The notes under the pieces are model-generated. The model saw nothing but the letters and a program-made list of their open reading frames with translations, did no database searches and was not told the origin of the DNA. This document shows positions 51,439 to 59,922 of a DNA stretch of 64,000 bases, piece by piece. The stretch's first letter is position 1. The number at the start of each line of letters is the position of its first letter. The stretch is from Ruminococcus sp. (lineage in GTDB: Bacteria; Bacillota; Clostridia; Oscillospirales; Ruminococcaceae), in assembly GCA_017519415.1 (NCBI GenBank), contig JAFWSI010000012.1, positions 59,974 through 123,973 of the forward strand, read 5' to 3'. The translations under genes and the position numbers were made by a program.

Positions 51439-51984
51439 TCAGCCCGTTATGACCTTCCAGCCCTCGTCGTTCAGCCTTACCACGAGCACTGTCTCAGATC
51501 CCTGTGATACGCCGTTGTTAAGAGTATTGAAGGTCACCTCGTAGCCCTCCTTTATATCCAGCTGATCCTCCGTAAGAGAGGGCAGATACATCTCGCTTAT
51601 GCTTTTGAGGTAAGATTTTGCCGCTACTGTCTGAGTTTCGTTTATCTCATGGGAATCCGTAACATTTCCGAAGGTAAAGTTATCCGTACTGTTTTCAAGC
51701 CGCTTTTTCTGACCTTCGTTGAAGGTGCTTATAAGCGCGTCATAGTTCCCGTCAGCCCTGAGTGCATCAAGAACTGCGTCGGGATACATATATGCATAGA
51801 AGACCTCGCCTCCGCCGATAGTATAGGATGCATTGAAGCACTCCTTGAGTGCGCTTATATACGAGCTGCTGCCCTGCTCCTGTACGGTAACGCCGCTTTT
51901 TTCCTCCGTTCTGGCATCCTGACAGCCTGTGAGCATACACAGTCCCGCTGCCGCTGCAAGTAATATAGCCGCCGTCTTTTTCAT
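51439..51984 (-). CDS. Lipoprotein with the same outer domain as the 49.7-kb membrane protein
   Basis: A 181-residue predicted lipoprotein: signal peptide MKKTAAILLAAAAGLCM with lipobox LTGC (Cys about 21). The mature domain contains FYAYMYPDAVLDALRADGNY, clearly parallel to YYSLIYPDTVIKALKEDDKY of the protein at 49702-50730; both end in a short V-V-x-L/V-x-x-x-G-W-K-(V/I)-I strand. I do not recognise the domain. ATG 51984 is 8 nt after GGAGG; 51987 is an alternative. It lies directly upstream of fur in the same direction, so envelope stress or metal-linked regulation is possible. Confidence 0.78.
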   Translation of the reverse strand: MKKTAAILLAAAAGLCMLTGCQDARTEEKSGVTVQEQGSSSYISALKECFNASYTIGGGEVFYAYMYPDAVLDALRADGNYDALISTFNEGQKKRLENSTDNFTFGNVTDSHEINETQTVAAKSYLKSISEMYLPSLTEDQLDIKEGYEVTFNTLNNGVSQGSETVLVVRLNDEGWKVITG

Positions 51985-52086
51985 CATATCTTCCTCCGTA
52001 GCGTTCAACTTTATCAATACCGATTATATCACTAATCCGCGTCGTTGTCAATGCAACAGGACCGACACCGTCACGGGAGCATAAAA

Positions 52087-52116
52087 GAGCCGCACCACCC
52101 GAGGTGCGGCTCATAT
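52087..52116 (-). terminator. Terminator after the DUF2225-like gene
   Basis: GAGCCGCACC pairs with GGTGCGGCTC across a 6-nt loop; TTTT follows on the minus strand. Confidence 0.8.
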
Positions 52117-52121
52117 AGTTT

Positions 52122-52766
52122 TTATTTAAGGGAAGCACCCTGTATCTCGCCAACGCTGTGACGGAAGGGATCCTTCTTTGCTGCCAGCTGCACCTCAAAG
52201 GCAGATATGGCAGTAAGTATGGGCATGGGGAAGAACCTGTTCATATACTCGCGGATAACTCCGTCAAAATCGCCGCTCCTTCTCATAAGATCGGCAACAA
52301 GTATCAGTATGTTAGGATCTCCCGCAAAAGCGTTCCTATGGTCGTGGTATACCTTGAGAGCAGCTTTACGGCAGCGTACCGCGCCCTCGTCGTCCTTTTC
52401 GTCATCGCAGGCCCACGCTGCATAGAGACAGGCCTTCAGCGCCTCCTCATACAGCTTGTTCTTCACGCATACCATGGACATCTTCATAAATTTGTCCGCA
52501 AGTCCGCTCAATTCGGTATTGTTGTACCTGTCGCTTTCAAGAAACTCACGTGTAAAGACCGCGGGTATATCCACAGAGGCGTTGCAGTATCCGCAGCAGG
52601 GGCACTCTTGCACCCAGTATTTCAGATAGGAGCGGTGAGGCTCATCGGGTCGCAGATCGAGATCGGGCATACTGCTGTCGAGGTCGTAGGATACCACCAC
52701 ATCCTGAGGAGAGCTCTCTCCGCACACGCCGCATATGAGGTCTCTTTTCTCTACTTCAAAGGCCAT
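52122..52766 (-). CDS. DUF2225-like zinc-binding protein with TPR-like helices
   Basis: A 214-residue soluble protein with an N-terminal double Cys-pair (LICGVCGESS, then QECPCCGYCN), separated by the D-D-L-D-L-R-P-region characteristic of DUF2225, and a helical C-terminal half that reads like tetratricopeptide repeats (LYEEALKACLYAAWACDD, RCRKAALKVYHDHR). Function unknown. It lies 11 bp after tex and is probably co-transcribed with it. Confidence 0.75.
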   Translation of the reverse strand: MAFEVEKRDLICGVCGESSPQDVVVSYDLDSSMPDLDLRPDEPHRSYLKYWVQECPCCGYCNASVDIPAVFTREFLESDRYNNTELSGLADKFMKMSMVCVKNKLYEEALKACLYAAWACDDEKDDEGAVRCRKAALKVYHDHRNAFAGDPNILILVADLMRRSGDFDGVIREYMNRFFPMPILTAISAFEVQLAAKKDPFRHSVGEIQGASLK

Positions 52767-52777
52767 TGCCGTCCTCC

Positions 52778-55054
52778 TTACTTCTGCTTTATGCGGAAGC
52801 TGCTGTTGTGGAACCTTGACGCGTCAAAGCCCTGAGGCCTGCGCTCCTCGCGCTTCCTGTTCTGTCTGTTGTCGGACCTCCTCTGCTGCTTTTTCTCCTC
52901 CTCGTCATTAAGACGCATGGTAAGGGAGATACGGTTTCTCTTGAGGTCAACGTCAAGGACTCTTACCTTGACTACCTCGCCTACCTTTACAGCCTCAAGG
53001 GGGTGCTTGATGTATTTGCTGCAAATCTGCGAGATGTGCACAAGTCCGTCCTCATGGACGCCGATGTCCACAAAGCAGCCGAAATCTATGATATTGCGGA
53101 CTGTGCCCACAAGCTCCATACCGGGCTTTAAGTCCTTTATCTCCATAACGTCTCCGCTTCTGAGAAGAGGTGCGGGCAGCTCGTCACGGAGGTCGCGTCC
53201 CGGCTTTTTAAGCTCGCCGATGATGTCGGTAAGAGTGGGAACGCCTATACCCAGCGACTTGCTGATATTTTCTATGCCGATGCTCTCGGCCTTCTCATTG
53301 ATACCCGAAGCTCCGCCGCCTGCAATGTCCGCAAGGGTGAAGCCGCACTCGCTGAGGAGAGATGAAGCCGCATCGTAGCTCTCGGGGTGAACGGCGGTAT
53401 TGTCGAGGGGATTCTTGCCGTCGCGGACTCTCAGGAAGCCCGCGCACTGCTCGAAGGCCTTCTTTCCCAGCTTCGGGACTTTAAGGAGCTCCTTGCGGTC
53501 GGTGAATCTGCCGTTTTCCTCACGGTAGGTAACTATATTCTTCGCTACGGAAGCGTTTATGCCTGCGATATAAGAAAGAAGCGAATGGGAAGCGGTGTTC
53601 AGGTCAACTCCCACGGAGTTAACGCAGTCCTCGACTACTCCGCCGAGAGCTTCACTCATTCTTGCCTGGGGCATATCGTGCTGATACTGTCCCACGCCTA
53701 TTGCCTTTGGGTCTATCTTTACCAGCTCCGCAAGAGGGTCCTGAAGACGTCTTGCTATGGAGATAGCGCCTCGAATAGATACGTCATACTCGGGGAATTC
53801 CTCTGCGGCTACCTTGGAAGCGGAATACACGGAAGCTCCCGCCTCGCTTACTACCATGTAGCTTACGTCCTGCGGTACCTCCTTTACTATCTCAGCGGCA
53901 AAGCTCTCGGTCTCGCGTGAAGCGGTGCCGTTTCCGATAGAGATGACGTTTACATTGTATTTCTGTATGAATTCCTTTACCTTGCGCTTGGCAGCCTCAA
54001 CAGCTCCCGCAGAACCCACGGGGTAAATTATTGCCGTATCAAGCACCTTGCCTGTTCCGTCGATGACCGCTGTCTTGCAGCCGTGAGCGTATCCGGGGTC
54101 GAGGCCGAGGATAATACTGCTCTTGAGAGGGGGCTGTAGAAGCATCTGCCTGAGATTTGCGGCAAATACCTTTATGGACTCCTCCGCTGCCTGTGCGCTC
54201 ATCTCCGAACGTATCTCACGCTCGATAGAGGGGAATATGAGTCTCTTGTAGCTGTCTGCGGCAGCCGCTCTCACAAGCTCTCCGCAGGCGTTGTTTGCCT
54301 TGATGTACTTGCCGAAGATAACATCCGTTGCAAGAGTCTCGTCAAGAGTCACCGATACCTTCAGGAAGCCCTCCTTCTCACCTCTGTCAAGGGCAAGAAC
54401 GCGGTGATTTGCAACCTTCGGGATAGCCTCCGAGTACTCATAGTAGTTCTGATATACGCTCTCCGCCTCGGGATCGGAAGCCTTTGATACCAGCTCGCCC
54501 TTTTCGCCTGCCAGTGCACGGAGCTTCTTTCTGATGTCCGCGTCGTCGGATATGTCCTCGGCGATTATGTCCATAGCGCCCTGCAACGCGGTCTGAGCGT
54601 CGTTTATCTTCTTCTCCTCGTCGATGAAGGCCTCTGCCTCCTTCTCGGGATCGTTGCCGTTCTCCTGAGCCATGAGCAGAACAGCCAGGGGCTCAAGTCC
54701 GTTCTCGCGGGCAATGCTTGCACGGGTACGGCGCTTGGGCTTGAAGGGACGGTAAATATCCTCTACCTCCACGAGGGTAACGGCTGCGCTTATAGCAGCC
54801 TCTATCTCGGGAGTCATCTTCTCCTGCTCGGTTATGGCCGCAGTTACCTCCTCCTTGCGCTTTTCAAGGTTGCGGAGGTACATGAGCCTGTCATAGAGCT
54901 CACGGAGTATCTGATCGTCCAGAGAGCCTGTTAGCTCCTTACGGTAACGGGCGATAAAGGGTATGGTCTTGTCATCGTCTATAAGAGCTACGGTATTGTC
55001 TACCTGCTCCTGTCTGAGTCCGAATTCCTTTGCCAGTGTCTTGTTTATATCCAT
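52778..55054 (-). CDS. tex: RNA-binding transcription accessory protein Tex
   Basis: A conserved 758-residue Tex/YhgF-type protein that associates with RNA polymerase and RNA. Features: N-terminal helical region (LDDQILRELYDRLMYLRNLEKRKEEVTAAI), the YqgF-like RNase H fold (LGLDPGYAHGCKTAVID; SIGNGTASRETESF), helix-hairpin-helix repeats (SLLSYIAGINASVAKNIV; LKVPKLGKKAFEQCAGFLRV) and a C-terminal S1 domain (VRNIIDFGCFVDIGVHEDGLVHIS), followed by a basic Arg/Gln/Lys tail. All expected parts are present. Confidence 0.96.
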   Translation of the reverse strand: MDINKTLAKEFGLRQEQVDNTVALIDDDKTIPFIARYRKELTGSLDDQILRELYDRLMYLRNLEKRKEEVTAAITEQEKMTPEIEAAISAAVTLVEVEDIYRPFKPKRRTRASIARENGLEPLAVLLMAQENGNDPEKEAEAFIDEEKKINDAQTALQGAMDIIAEDISDDADIRKKLRALAGEKGELVSKASDPEAESVYQNYYEYSEAIPKVANHRVLALDRGEKEGFLKVSVTLDETLATDVIFGKYIKANNACGELVRAAAADSYKRLIFPSIEREIRSEMSAQAAEESIKVFAANLRQMLLQPPLKSSIILGLDPGYAHGCKTAVIDGTGKVLDTAIIYPVGSAGAVEAAKRKVKEFIQKYNVNVISIGNGTASRETESFAAEIVKEVPQDVSYMVVSEAGASVYSASKVAAEEFPEYDVSIRGAISIARRLQDPLAELVKIDPKAIGVGQYQHDMPQARMSEALGGVVEDCVNSVGVDLNTASHSLLSYIAGINASVAKNIVTYREENGRFTDRKELLKVPKLGKKAFEQCAGFLRVRDGKNPLDNTAVHPESYDAASSLLSECGFTLADIAGGGASGINEKAESIGIENISKSLGIGVPTLTDIIGELKKPGRDLRDELPAPLLRSGDVMEIKDLKPGMELVGTVRNIIDFGCFVDIGVHEDGLVHISQICSKYIKHPLEAVKVGEVVKVRVLDVDLKRNRISLTMRLNDEEEKKQQRRSDNRQNRKREERRPQGFDASRFHNSSFRIKQK

Positions 55055-55068
55055 AATGTATCCTTTCG

Positions 55069-56067
55069 TTACTCCTGTTCTTCCGCGGGCTGAGCAGCTG
55101 CCGCTCCCGCAGGCGCAGCTTCGGACTGCCGGTCGTTAAGACGGTCCAGCCATGAGAACAGTGATTTTGCTATATCCTTGTACACGTTGATGCAGTTCTT
55201 TTCCATGAGAACGTCGTGCCTCATGCCGTCGAAAAGCCTGTGGGATATGCTTTCATATCCGTTCTTTTCCAGCTTTTTCACGGAGGACATGAATTTCTTC
55301 TCCGACAGCATCACGGGATCGTCCTTTCCCGAGATAAACCTGATAGGCAGGGTAGGATTCTTCATTTTCCAGCCTCTTCCCGACTGTGACTGCTTAACCA
55401 GCCATACCGTCTCCTCATAGGCGTTGAGGGTGGGCTTGAAATTGCAGAGCGGATCCTCATTGAAGGCAAGGACTGCGTCGGCATCGCCCGACCTCCACGA
55501 ATTTATGGGATCCTCGAAGAATTTACCGTAATTATCGTCAACTGCGTTGAATATCTTCTCGCTCCTGAAACGGCTGCCGGGACGCTTTGAGGACACCGAG
55601 CTCACCGCTCTTGCAACAGGCGAGAACATACTTATGCACATGGTACCGAGAAGCACCAGACCGTTTATACAGTCGTCGTGCTCCTTCAGGAAGCACCTTG
55701 CTCCTGCCGCGCCCATGCCGCTTGCCGCCATGAATACGGGAACATTCGGATAAGCCTCCCTTATCCTTTTGTTGAGCTGGGCAATATCGCTGATAATGCC
55801 CTCGCCGCCGTTCCTGAACATGAAGCCCAGATCGTCGGCCTCAACTATGCTTTTTCCGTGTCCGCGGTTATCGTTTATAACAGTTATGAAGCCCTGCTCG
55901 GCAAGGTAATCCATAAACGGATAATAGCGCTCCTTGTGCTCACAGAGATCGTGGACTATCTGTACAATACCGTTTATCTCTCCTGATGGTACTGCTGCCA
56001 CTGCCGAGATCACAAGTTCATCGAAATCAGAAGTAAATTCAAATTCCTTAAGGTCAGCATTTATCAT
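55069..56067 (-). CDS. Alpha/beta hydrolase (lysophospholipase-like) lacking the usual nucleophile
   Basis: A monoglyceride-lipase-like fold: IVQIVHDLCEHKERYYPFMDYLAEQG, INDNRGHGKS, an ISGKDDPVML acid-containing block and the C-terminal histidine in RLFDGMRHDVLMEK. The nucleophile elbow, normally G-H-S-M-G, reads A-S-G-M-G (AASGMGAAGA), so Gly stands at the catalytic position and Ser one residue earlier. Acid and His are kept. The enzyme may be inactive or use a shifted serine. ATG 56067 with AGGAGGG upstream gives 332 residues, with a short disordered Ala/Pro/Glu tail. It lies 14 bp upstream of tex in the same direction. Confidence 0.85.
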   Translation of the reverse strand: MINADLKEFEFTSDFDELVISAVAAVPSGEINGIVQIVHDLCEHKERYYPFMDYLAEQGFITVINDNRGHGKSIVEADDLGFMFRNGGEGIISDIAQLNKRIREAYPNVPVFMAASGMGAAGARCFLKEHDDCINGLVLLGTMCISMFSPVARAVSSVSSKRPGSRFRSEKIFNAVDDNYGKFFEDPINSWRSGDADAVLAFNEDPLCNFKPTLNAYEETVWLVKQSQSGRGWKMKNPTLPIRFISGKDDPVMLSEKKFMSSVKKLEKNGYESISHRLFDGMRHDVLMEKNCINVYKDIAKSLFSWLDRLNDRQSEAAPAGAAAAQPAEEQE

Positions 56068-56184
56068 AAGGACCCTCCTGTAAGTATTTCGGAAAAAATC
56101 AGTGTACAAAGGTTATTATAACATAAAAGGCCGATAAAATCAATAGTCTCGGCACTGTTTGCGGAAATAACGATGTTTCAGAGC

Positions 56185-56949
56185 TCATCTGCCGTTCCCG
56201 CGGACAAGGCTCTCAAGCTCCCTCAGGAGAGTCGGCGGGACTCCTCTCGGCCCCCTCACCGCAGCTGCTCCCAGCTCCTTCATACGTGAAAGGGGCATAT
56301 CGTCCGCACTGAATCTGTGCAGCAGCTTCAGCTTCATAGCCTTTCTGATATGATAGCTGCCGTTGTCATAGCGGAAGGGTATGTCCGCCTCCTCCACCGC
56401 CAGCTTGTACATTACCGCCGATACGGGAGCCGCCATGTACATATACACGGTATCCCCGGCGATCATCCTTGCGGTCTGCTTCCATATAATGGTGCCGCTC
56501 CTGCGGAAGTCCTGCTCCACATCATACATTGCAGGCGATGCAGGTATCAGCCATTTCCGCGGCTCTGTGCGGCTGCTGTTCCCGCTCTGACTGACGAGAC
56601 CGAAGCTCATATCGAGAAGACCGGTTATCTGCTCCTCCTCAACGGTACCGTCCAGAAGCACCGATACCCAGCTGTTCTTGTTCATATGATATGCGGGCAG
56701 CACGCCCTTTACCGCCAGCATGGAACCGGTCATCAGCGGACTGCACTTCACATTGAGTATATCGTAATATGTGCCCTTTTCAAGTCCGAGCCTGCTGCCG
56801 TCCACTCTCATCATTATGCCGTACCATTTGCCGTTCCCGCACCTGAAAACAGCGGCGTCAGGAGTGCTGCTCCAAAGATATTCGGGCTTGGTCCCGTAGC
56901 GGCGCTCCGCATATGCCGTTATACGCTCCCGCATATTGCTTCCGCTCAT
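56185..56949 (-). CDS. MmcQ/YjbR-like domain fused to an EVE-like domain
   Basis: A 254-residue soluble protein. The N-terminal half (about 5-115) has MmcQ/YjbR features (Y-G-T-K-P-E-Y-L-W, ALFR/VFRCGNGKWYGIMM, MTGSMLAVKGVLPAYHMNKNSWVSV). The C-terminal half (about 130-250) begins PRKWLIPASPAMYDVEQDF and has GDTVYMYMAAPVSAVMYKL, a PUA/EVE-type pattern that in other proteins reads modified bases. DNA- or nucleotide-binding is likely; the target is unknown. It is 4 bp after the exonuclease gene in the same direction, suggesting a nucleic-acid function for the pair. Confidence 0.75.
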   Translation of the reverse strand: MSGSNMRERITAYAERRYGTKPEYLWSSTPDAAVFRCGNGKWYGIMMRVDGSRLGLEKGTYYDILNVKCSPLMTGSMLAVKGVLPAYHMNKNSWVSVLLDGTVEEEQITGLLDMSFGLVSQSGNSSRTEPRKWLIPASPAMYDVEQDFRRSGTIIWKQTARMIAGDTVYMYMAAPVSAVMYKLAVEEADIPFRYDNGSYHIRKAMKLKLLHRFSADDMPLSRMKELGAAAVRGPRGVPPTLLRELESLVRGNGR

Positions 56950-56953
56950 CTTC

Positions 56954-57520
56954 TCACTCTCCCGCTCTGCTGCAAAGCTCTTCCCGCAGCTTCATATATA
57001 TAGCGTTGCATATCTCGCAGTCCTTTTCCGCACGGTGAGCTCCTGTTACGGAGATACCGTAATGATCCGCAACAGCCGTCTGTCTGCGGCTGGGCAGCAG
57101 GGGCAGAGCCTTCCGCGCAAAGCGCAGCACATCGACATAATCATTGTTCAGGCATATGCCATGACAGCGGAGCAGATTGTCATAGAGGAAGTTTATATCA
57201 AAGTTCACATTGTAGCCCACGAGCATATCGCTTCCCGCGAACTCGTAAAAGCGGAGTATAGCTTCGCTTACAGAGGGAGCACCCTTCACCATCTCGTTGG
57301 TTATGCCCGTAAGCTCCGTAATGAAGCTGCTTATCCTGTTCACGGGCCTGATGAGCGTAGAAAAAGCCGCGTCCCTGCACCCGTTCCTGTAGCGCACGGC
57401 GGCGATCTCAATTATCTCGCATTCCTCGGGAGAAAGCCCCGTAGTCTCTATATCCACCACGCAGTAATCCTGCAGGAAGGCAAGACGGCTGCGGCCCTTG
57501 CCGCATCTTTCCCTGCTCAC
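56954..57520 (-). CDS. DnaQ-like 3'-5' exonuclease (DEDDh)
   Basis: A 188-residue stand-alone exonuclease domain. The DEDDh residues are visible: D and E in VVDIETTGLSPEE, D in GYNVNFDINFLYDN, and H...D in GAHRAEKDCEICNAIY; LTGITNEMVKGAPSVSEA is the family spacer. It may trim or proofread nucleic acid. It could correspond to the epsilon-like domain used with DNA polymerase III, or to an RNase T/oligoribonuclease-like enzyme; single-domain form leaves this open. Confidence 0.9.
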   Translation of the reverse strand: MSRERCGKGRSRLAFLQDYCVVDIETTGLSPEECEIIEIAAVRYRNGCRDAAFSTLIRPVNRISSFITELTGITNEMVKGAPSVSEAILRFYEFAGSDMLVGYNVNFDINFLYDNLLRCHGICLNNDYVDVLRFARKALPLLPSRRQTAVADHYGISVTGAHRAEKDCEICNAIYMKLREELCSRAGE

Positions 57521-57537
57521 ACAAAAGCTCCTTTCCC

Positions 57538-57566
57538 TTGACGTTAATCTCAGAATACATTATAAT
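57538..57566 (+). promoter_or_regulatory. Promoter of the CPBP protease gene
   Basis: TTGACG (57538-57543), 17 bp, TATAAT (57561-57566). The start codon follows 94 bp downstream, leaving a leader of about 85 nt. Confidence 0.8.
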
Positions 57567-57659
57567 ATACATAAGAGAAAATGTCAATTGAGGGGAGACC
57601 CAGTCTCTCCGCAGCGGTATTTCAACACAGAATAAACCGCACCGGAAGGAGATAATATC

Positions 57660-58331
57660 TTGGAAAGCAATAAAAAGCACGTACCCGTACCGGTCATCGT
57701 CATCTATTCATTGGTATTCTATGCCGTATGGGCAGTATTTACGCTGCTTATTGAACCGCTTCTCGGAGACAGTATAAAAAATGAGATACTGCTCCGGATA
57801 GTTAAAGAAGGCATTATCAAGAACCTTGTGTGGACTGTTCCAGCCATGCTGCTGGTATACCATTTCAGGGACTGTGTATTTATCGGGCTCAGGGAAATGT
57901 TCACGACAAAGGTGAAATGGCTCCGCTACCTGCCCGTATTCATCTTTTTCACGCTGTGGATAGCGGGCGGAAGCTTCATGAGAAGAAAAGAGCTGAGCAT
58001 AAATGAAGGCTTCGGCATACCGGACATGATAATAGTCCTGTTCGTGGGAATTACGGAGGAAATGGTGTTCCGCGGGTGGCTTCTCAACGCCACCGTACGC
58101 GAGGACAACAAATGGCCTTATATCCTGCTGAATGCACTGATGTTCATGGCTATACACTTCCCGATATGGATAAGTACGGGCATTTTCGTATCATGCTTCA
58201 CTTCTCTCGGCTTCATATCCATCATCATACTCAGCTTCATATTCAGCCTGACCTTCCTGAAAAGCAGGAATATCCTCGTTCCGGTAGCTCTCCATATGTA
58301 CTGGGATCTGCTTATGTTCATGTATAACTGA
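57660..58331 (+). CDS. CPBP-family intramembrane metalloprotease (CAAX/Abi-like)
   Basis: A 223-residue polytopic protein with about six to seven helices. The CPBP motifs are present: E-E-x-x-x-R in TEEMVFRGWLL, H in MFMAIHFPIW and the third motif HMYWDLLMF near the end. Such proteases act in immunity to bacteriocins, in signalling or prenyl-protein processing; the substrate is unknown. TTG start with AAGGAG about 8 nt before. It is monocistronic. Confidence 0.9.
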   Translation: MESNKKHVPVPVIVIYSLVFYAVWAVFTLLIEPLLGDSIKNEILLRIVKEGIIKNLVWTVPAMLLVYHFRDCVFIGLREMFTTKVKWLRYLPVFIFFTLWIAGGSFMRRKELSINEGFGIPDMIIVLFVGITEEMVFRGWLLNATVREDNKWPYILLNALMFMAIHFPIWISTGIFVSCFTSLGFISIIILSFIFSLTFLKSRNILVPVALHMYWDLLMFMYN

Positions 58332-58345
58332 AAAGCTTATATGCA

Positions 58346-58389
58346 AACAGCCCGCGGCAAGCATTTCTGCTTACTGCGGGCTGTTGTTA
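58346..58389. terminator. Bidirectional terminator
   Basis: AACAGCCCGC (58346-58355) pairs with GCGGGCTGTT (58376-58385); an inner AAGCA/TGCTT stem extends it. It sits between convergent CPBP and GGDEF genes, its right arm next to the GGDEF stop. Confidence 0.85.
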
Positions 58390-59907
58390 TTCAGCGTCCA
58401 TATCCTTATAGTTTATCTGACCGTATACGGCATTTGGCTCCGTATTTATCATTTCCTTCATTACAGCTATGACAGAGGTGTTTATATCGCTTTTCTTTCT
58501 TACCACGGAAGCCCTGTACGGGAAACTGAGCCTGCCTGCGGGTGAGGTCTGCGGGGCGGTCAGCCTCTGATATGCATCATCTGCAAGAGCCGTCACATCA
58601 TCGGGACCTATGTCATCGCTTGCCGGGACTGCCGCAACGAACTCGTCCGAGCCGGTACGGAATACCTTTCCGTCCCTGAACACCTGCTTGATCGTTTCCG
58701 CCGTCTTTATCAGCAGCCAGTCTCCCACATCGTTGCCGTAGCCTGCGTTTATACCGCTGAAGCCGTCAATATTGAACATGGCAAAGTAATATGCCGCCTT
58801 TCTCTTGTTTGCCTCCTCAAGAGACATCGAGAAGGATATGCGGTTGCCCGTTTCGGTGAGTACGTCCTTGAACATGGCCGTGTAAAGAGATTCCTTCGTC
58901 TTGTCGTTCTTTACGATAGTTGAAGCCAGCTTCTGATTAACCTTTTCCTGCTTCTTGTTGAAGAAGCTGAACAGAATGACAAGTCCGGCAATGGCAAGTC
59001 CGAACAGGGCGATGTACGCTCTCAGTACATTTGTAAGGGAGTACACGTCCTTCTTGGTCTTGTCCAGCAGCAGGAGCCAGCCGTATTCGGGAATATAAGA
59101 GTATATGGAGATATACTTCTTTCCGCCGCTCCTGTATTCAAAGCTGCCCGAATCGGGACTGTTCTTTCCCTCATTGTTTTCACATATCGCCTTTATATGC
59201 TTATTCTCGGCGACCTTTCCCACAAGGTCGTTTTTCTTGTTGAACACGTACTTGCAGTCGTTTACGTTCACCATGCTGTATGAGATCTTTCCGGCGCCCT
59301 CTAATGAGAGCCTGTCGAGAGTCTCTATGAGCCTGCTGGTATATATGCCCAGCCCGACAAATCCCACGGGCTTGCCGTTATCATCGTATACGGCCTTGTA
59401 CATTGATACTATCTGCTTGCCGCTGGCAGGAGAAATTATCATACCCGTGTCGTATACTCCGCTGCCCGCCGCAAGAAGCGCCTCCTGAAGCTGCTTCAGG
59501 GACTCGGGATCCTTGCGGGTAATCATGCCGACCACATCGGGGCTGCTGTGGACAAGCACCTTCGTATCCCATGTGCTGACATAGATGCCCTCAAGGTTCT
59601 CTATGTCGGCAGAGTAATCCTCGGTATAAGCCTGAGCTCTCTCCCTTGCCCCTGAGTCGTCGGTTTTTTTGAGCAGCTCGCTCACCTGAGAGGCCTTGCT
59701 GTAGTATGTGAGTATCCTTTCGGAATTCTGAACGTAGGTCTTTATTATATGAGCACGCTCGTCTGTTATGGTCTGCAAATGCTGTATTGAATTCTCCCTT
59801 GTAGCAGAGCTTATCTTAGAAGCAAATATAAGAGAAAGTATTATCATCACGATAAGCTGTATTATCAGCAGCAAGGTAATCGCCGATATTCTTCGTGAAC
59901 CTCTCAT
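58387..59907 (-). CDS. Membrane Cache-domain protein with GGDEF-like cyclase domain
   Basis: A 506-residue sensor: helix (about 10-30), an outer Cache-like domain (about 30-305, with LEGIYVSTWDTKVLVHSSPDVVG and GKPVGFVGLGIYTS), a second helix (about 312-332), then a GGDEF domain (MFKDVLTETGNRISFSM, FNIDGFSGINAGYGNDVGD). The active loop reads RTGSDEF (about 420) instead of RxGGDEF, so activity is uncertain. The second-Gly-to-Ser change and loss of the usual A-D-x-A-L-Y signature hint at a degenerate cyclase or GTP-binding receptor. It lies 15 bp after the deaminase-fold gene. Confidence 0.85.
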   Translation of the reverse strand: MRGSRRISAITLLLIIQLIVMIILSLIFASKISSATRENSIQHLQTITDERAHIIKTYVQNSERILTYYSKASQVSELLKKTDDSGARERAQAYTEDYSADIENLEGIYVSTWDTKVLVHSSPDVVGMITRKDPESLKQLQEALLAAGSGVYDTGMIISPASGKQIVSMYKAVYDDNGKPVGFVGLGIYTSRLIETLDRLSLEGAGKISYSMVNVNDCKYVFNKKNDLVGKVAENKHIKAICENNEGKNSPDSGSFEYRSGGKKYISIYSYIPEYGWLLLLDKTKKDVYSLTNVLRAYIALFGLAIAGLVILFSFFNKKQEKVNQKLASTIVKNDKTKESLYTAMFKDVLTETGNRISFSMSLEEANKRKAAYYFAMFNIDGFSGINAGYGNDVGDWLLIKTAETIKQVFRDGKVFRTGSDEFVAAVPASDDIGPDDVTALADDAYQRLTAPQTSPAGRLSFPYRASVVRKKSDINTSVIAVMKEMINTEPNAVYGQINYKDMDAE

Positions 59908-59922
59908 ATTTTACCGACCTCC

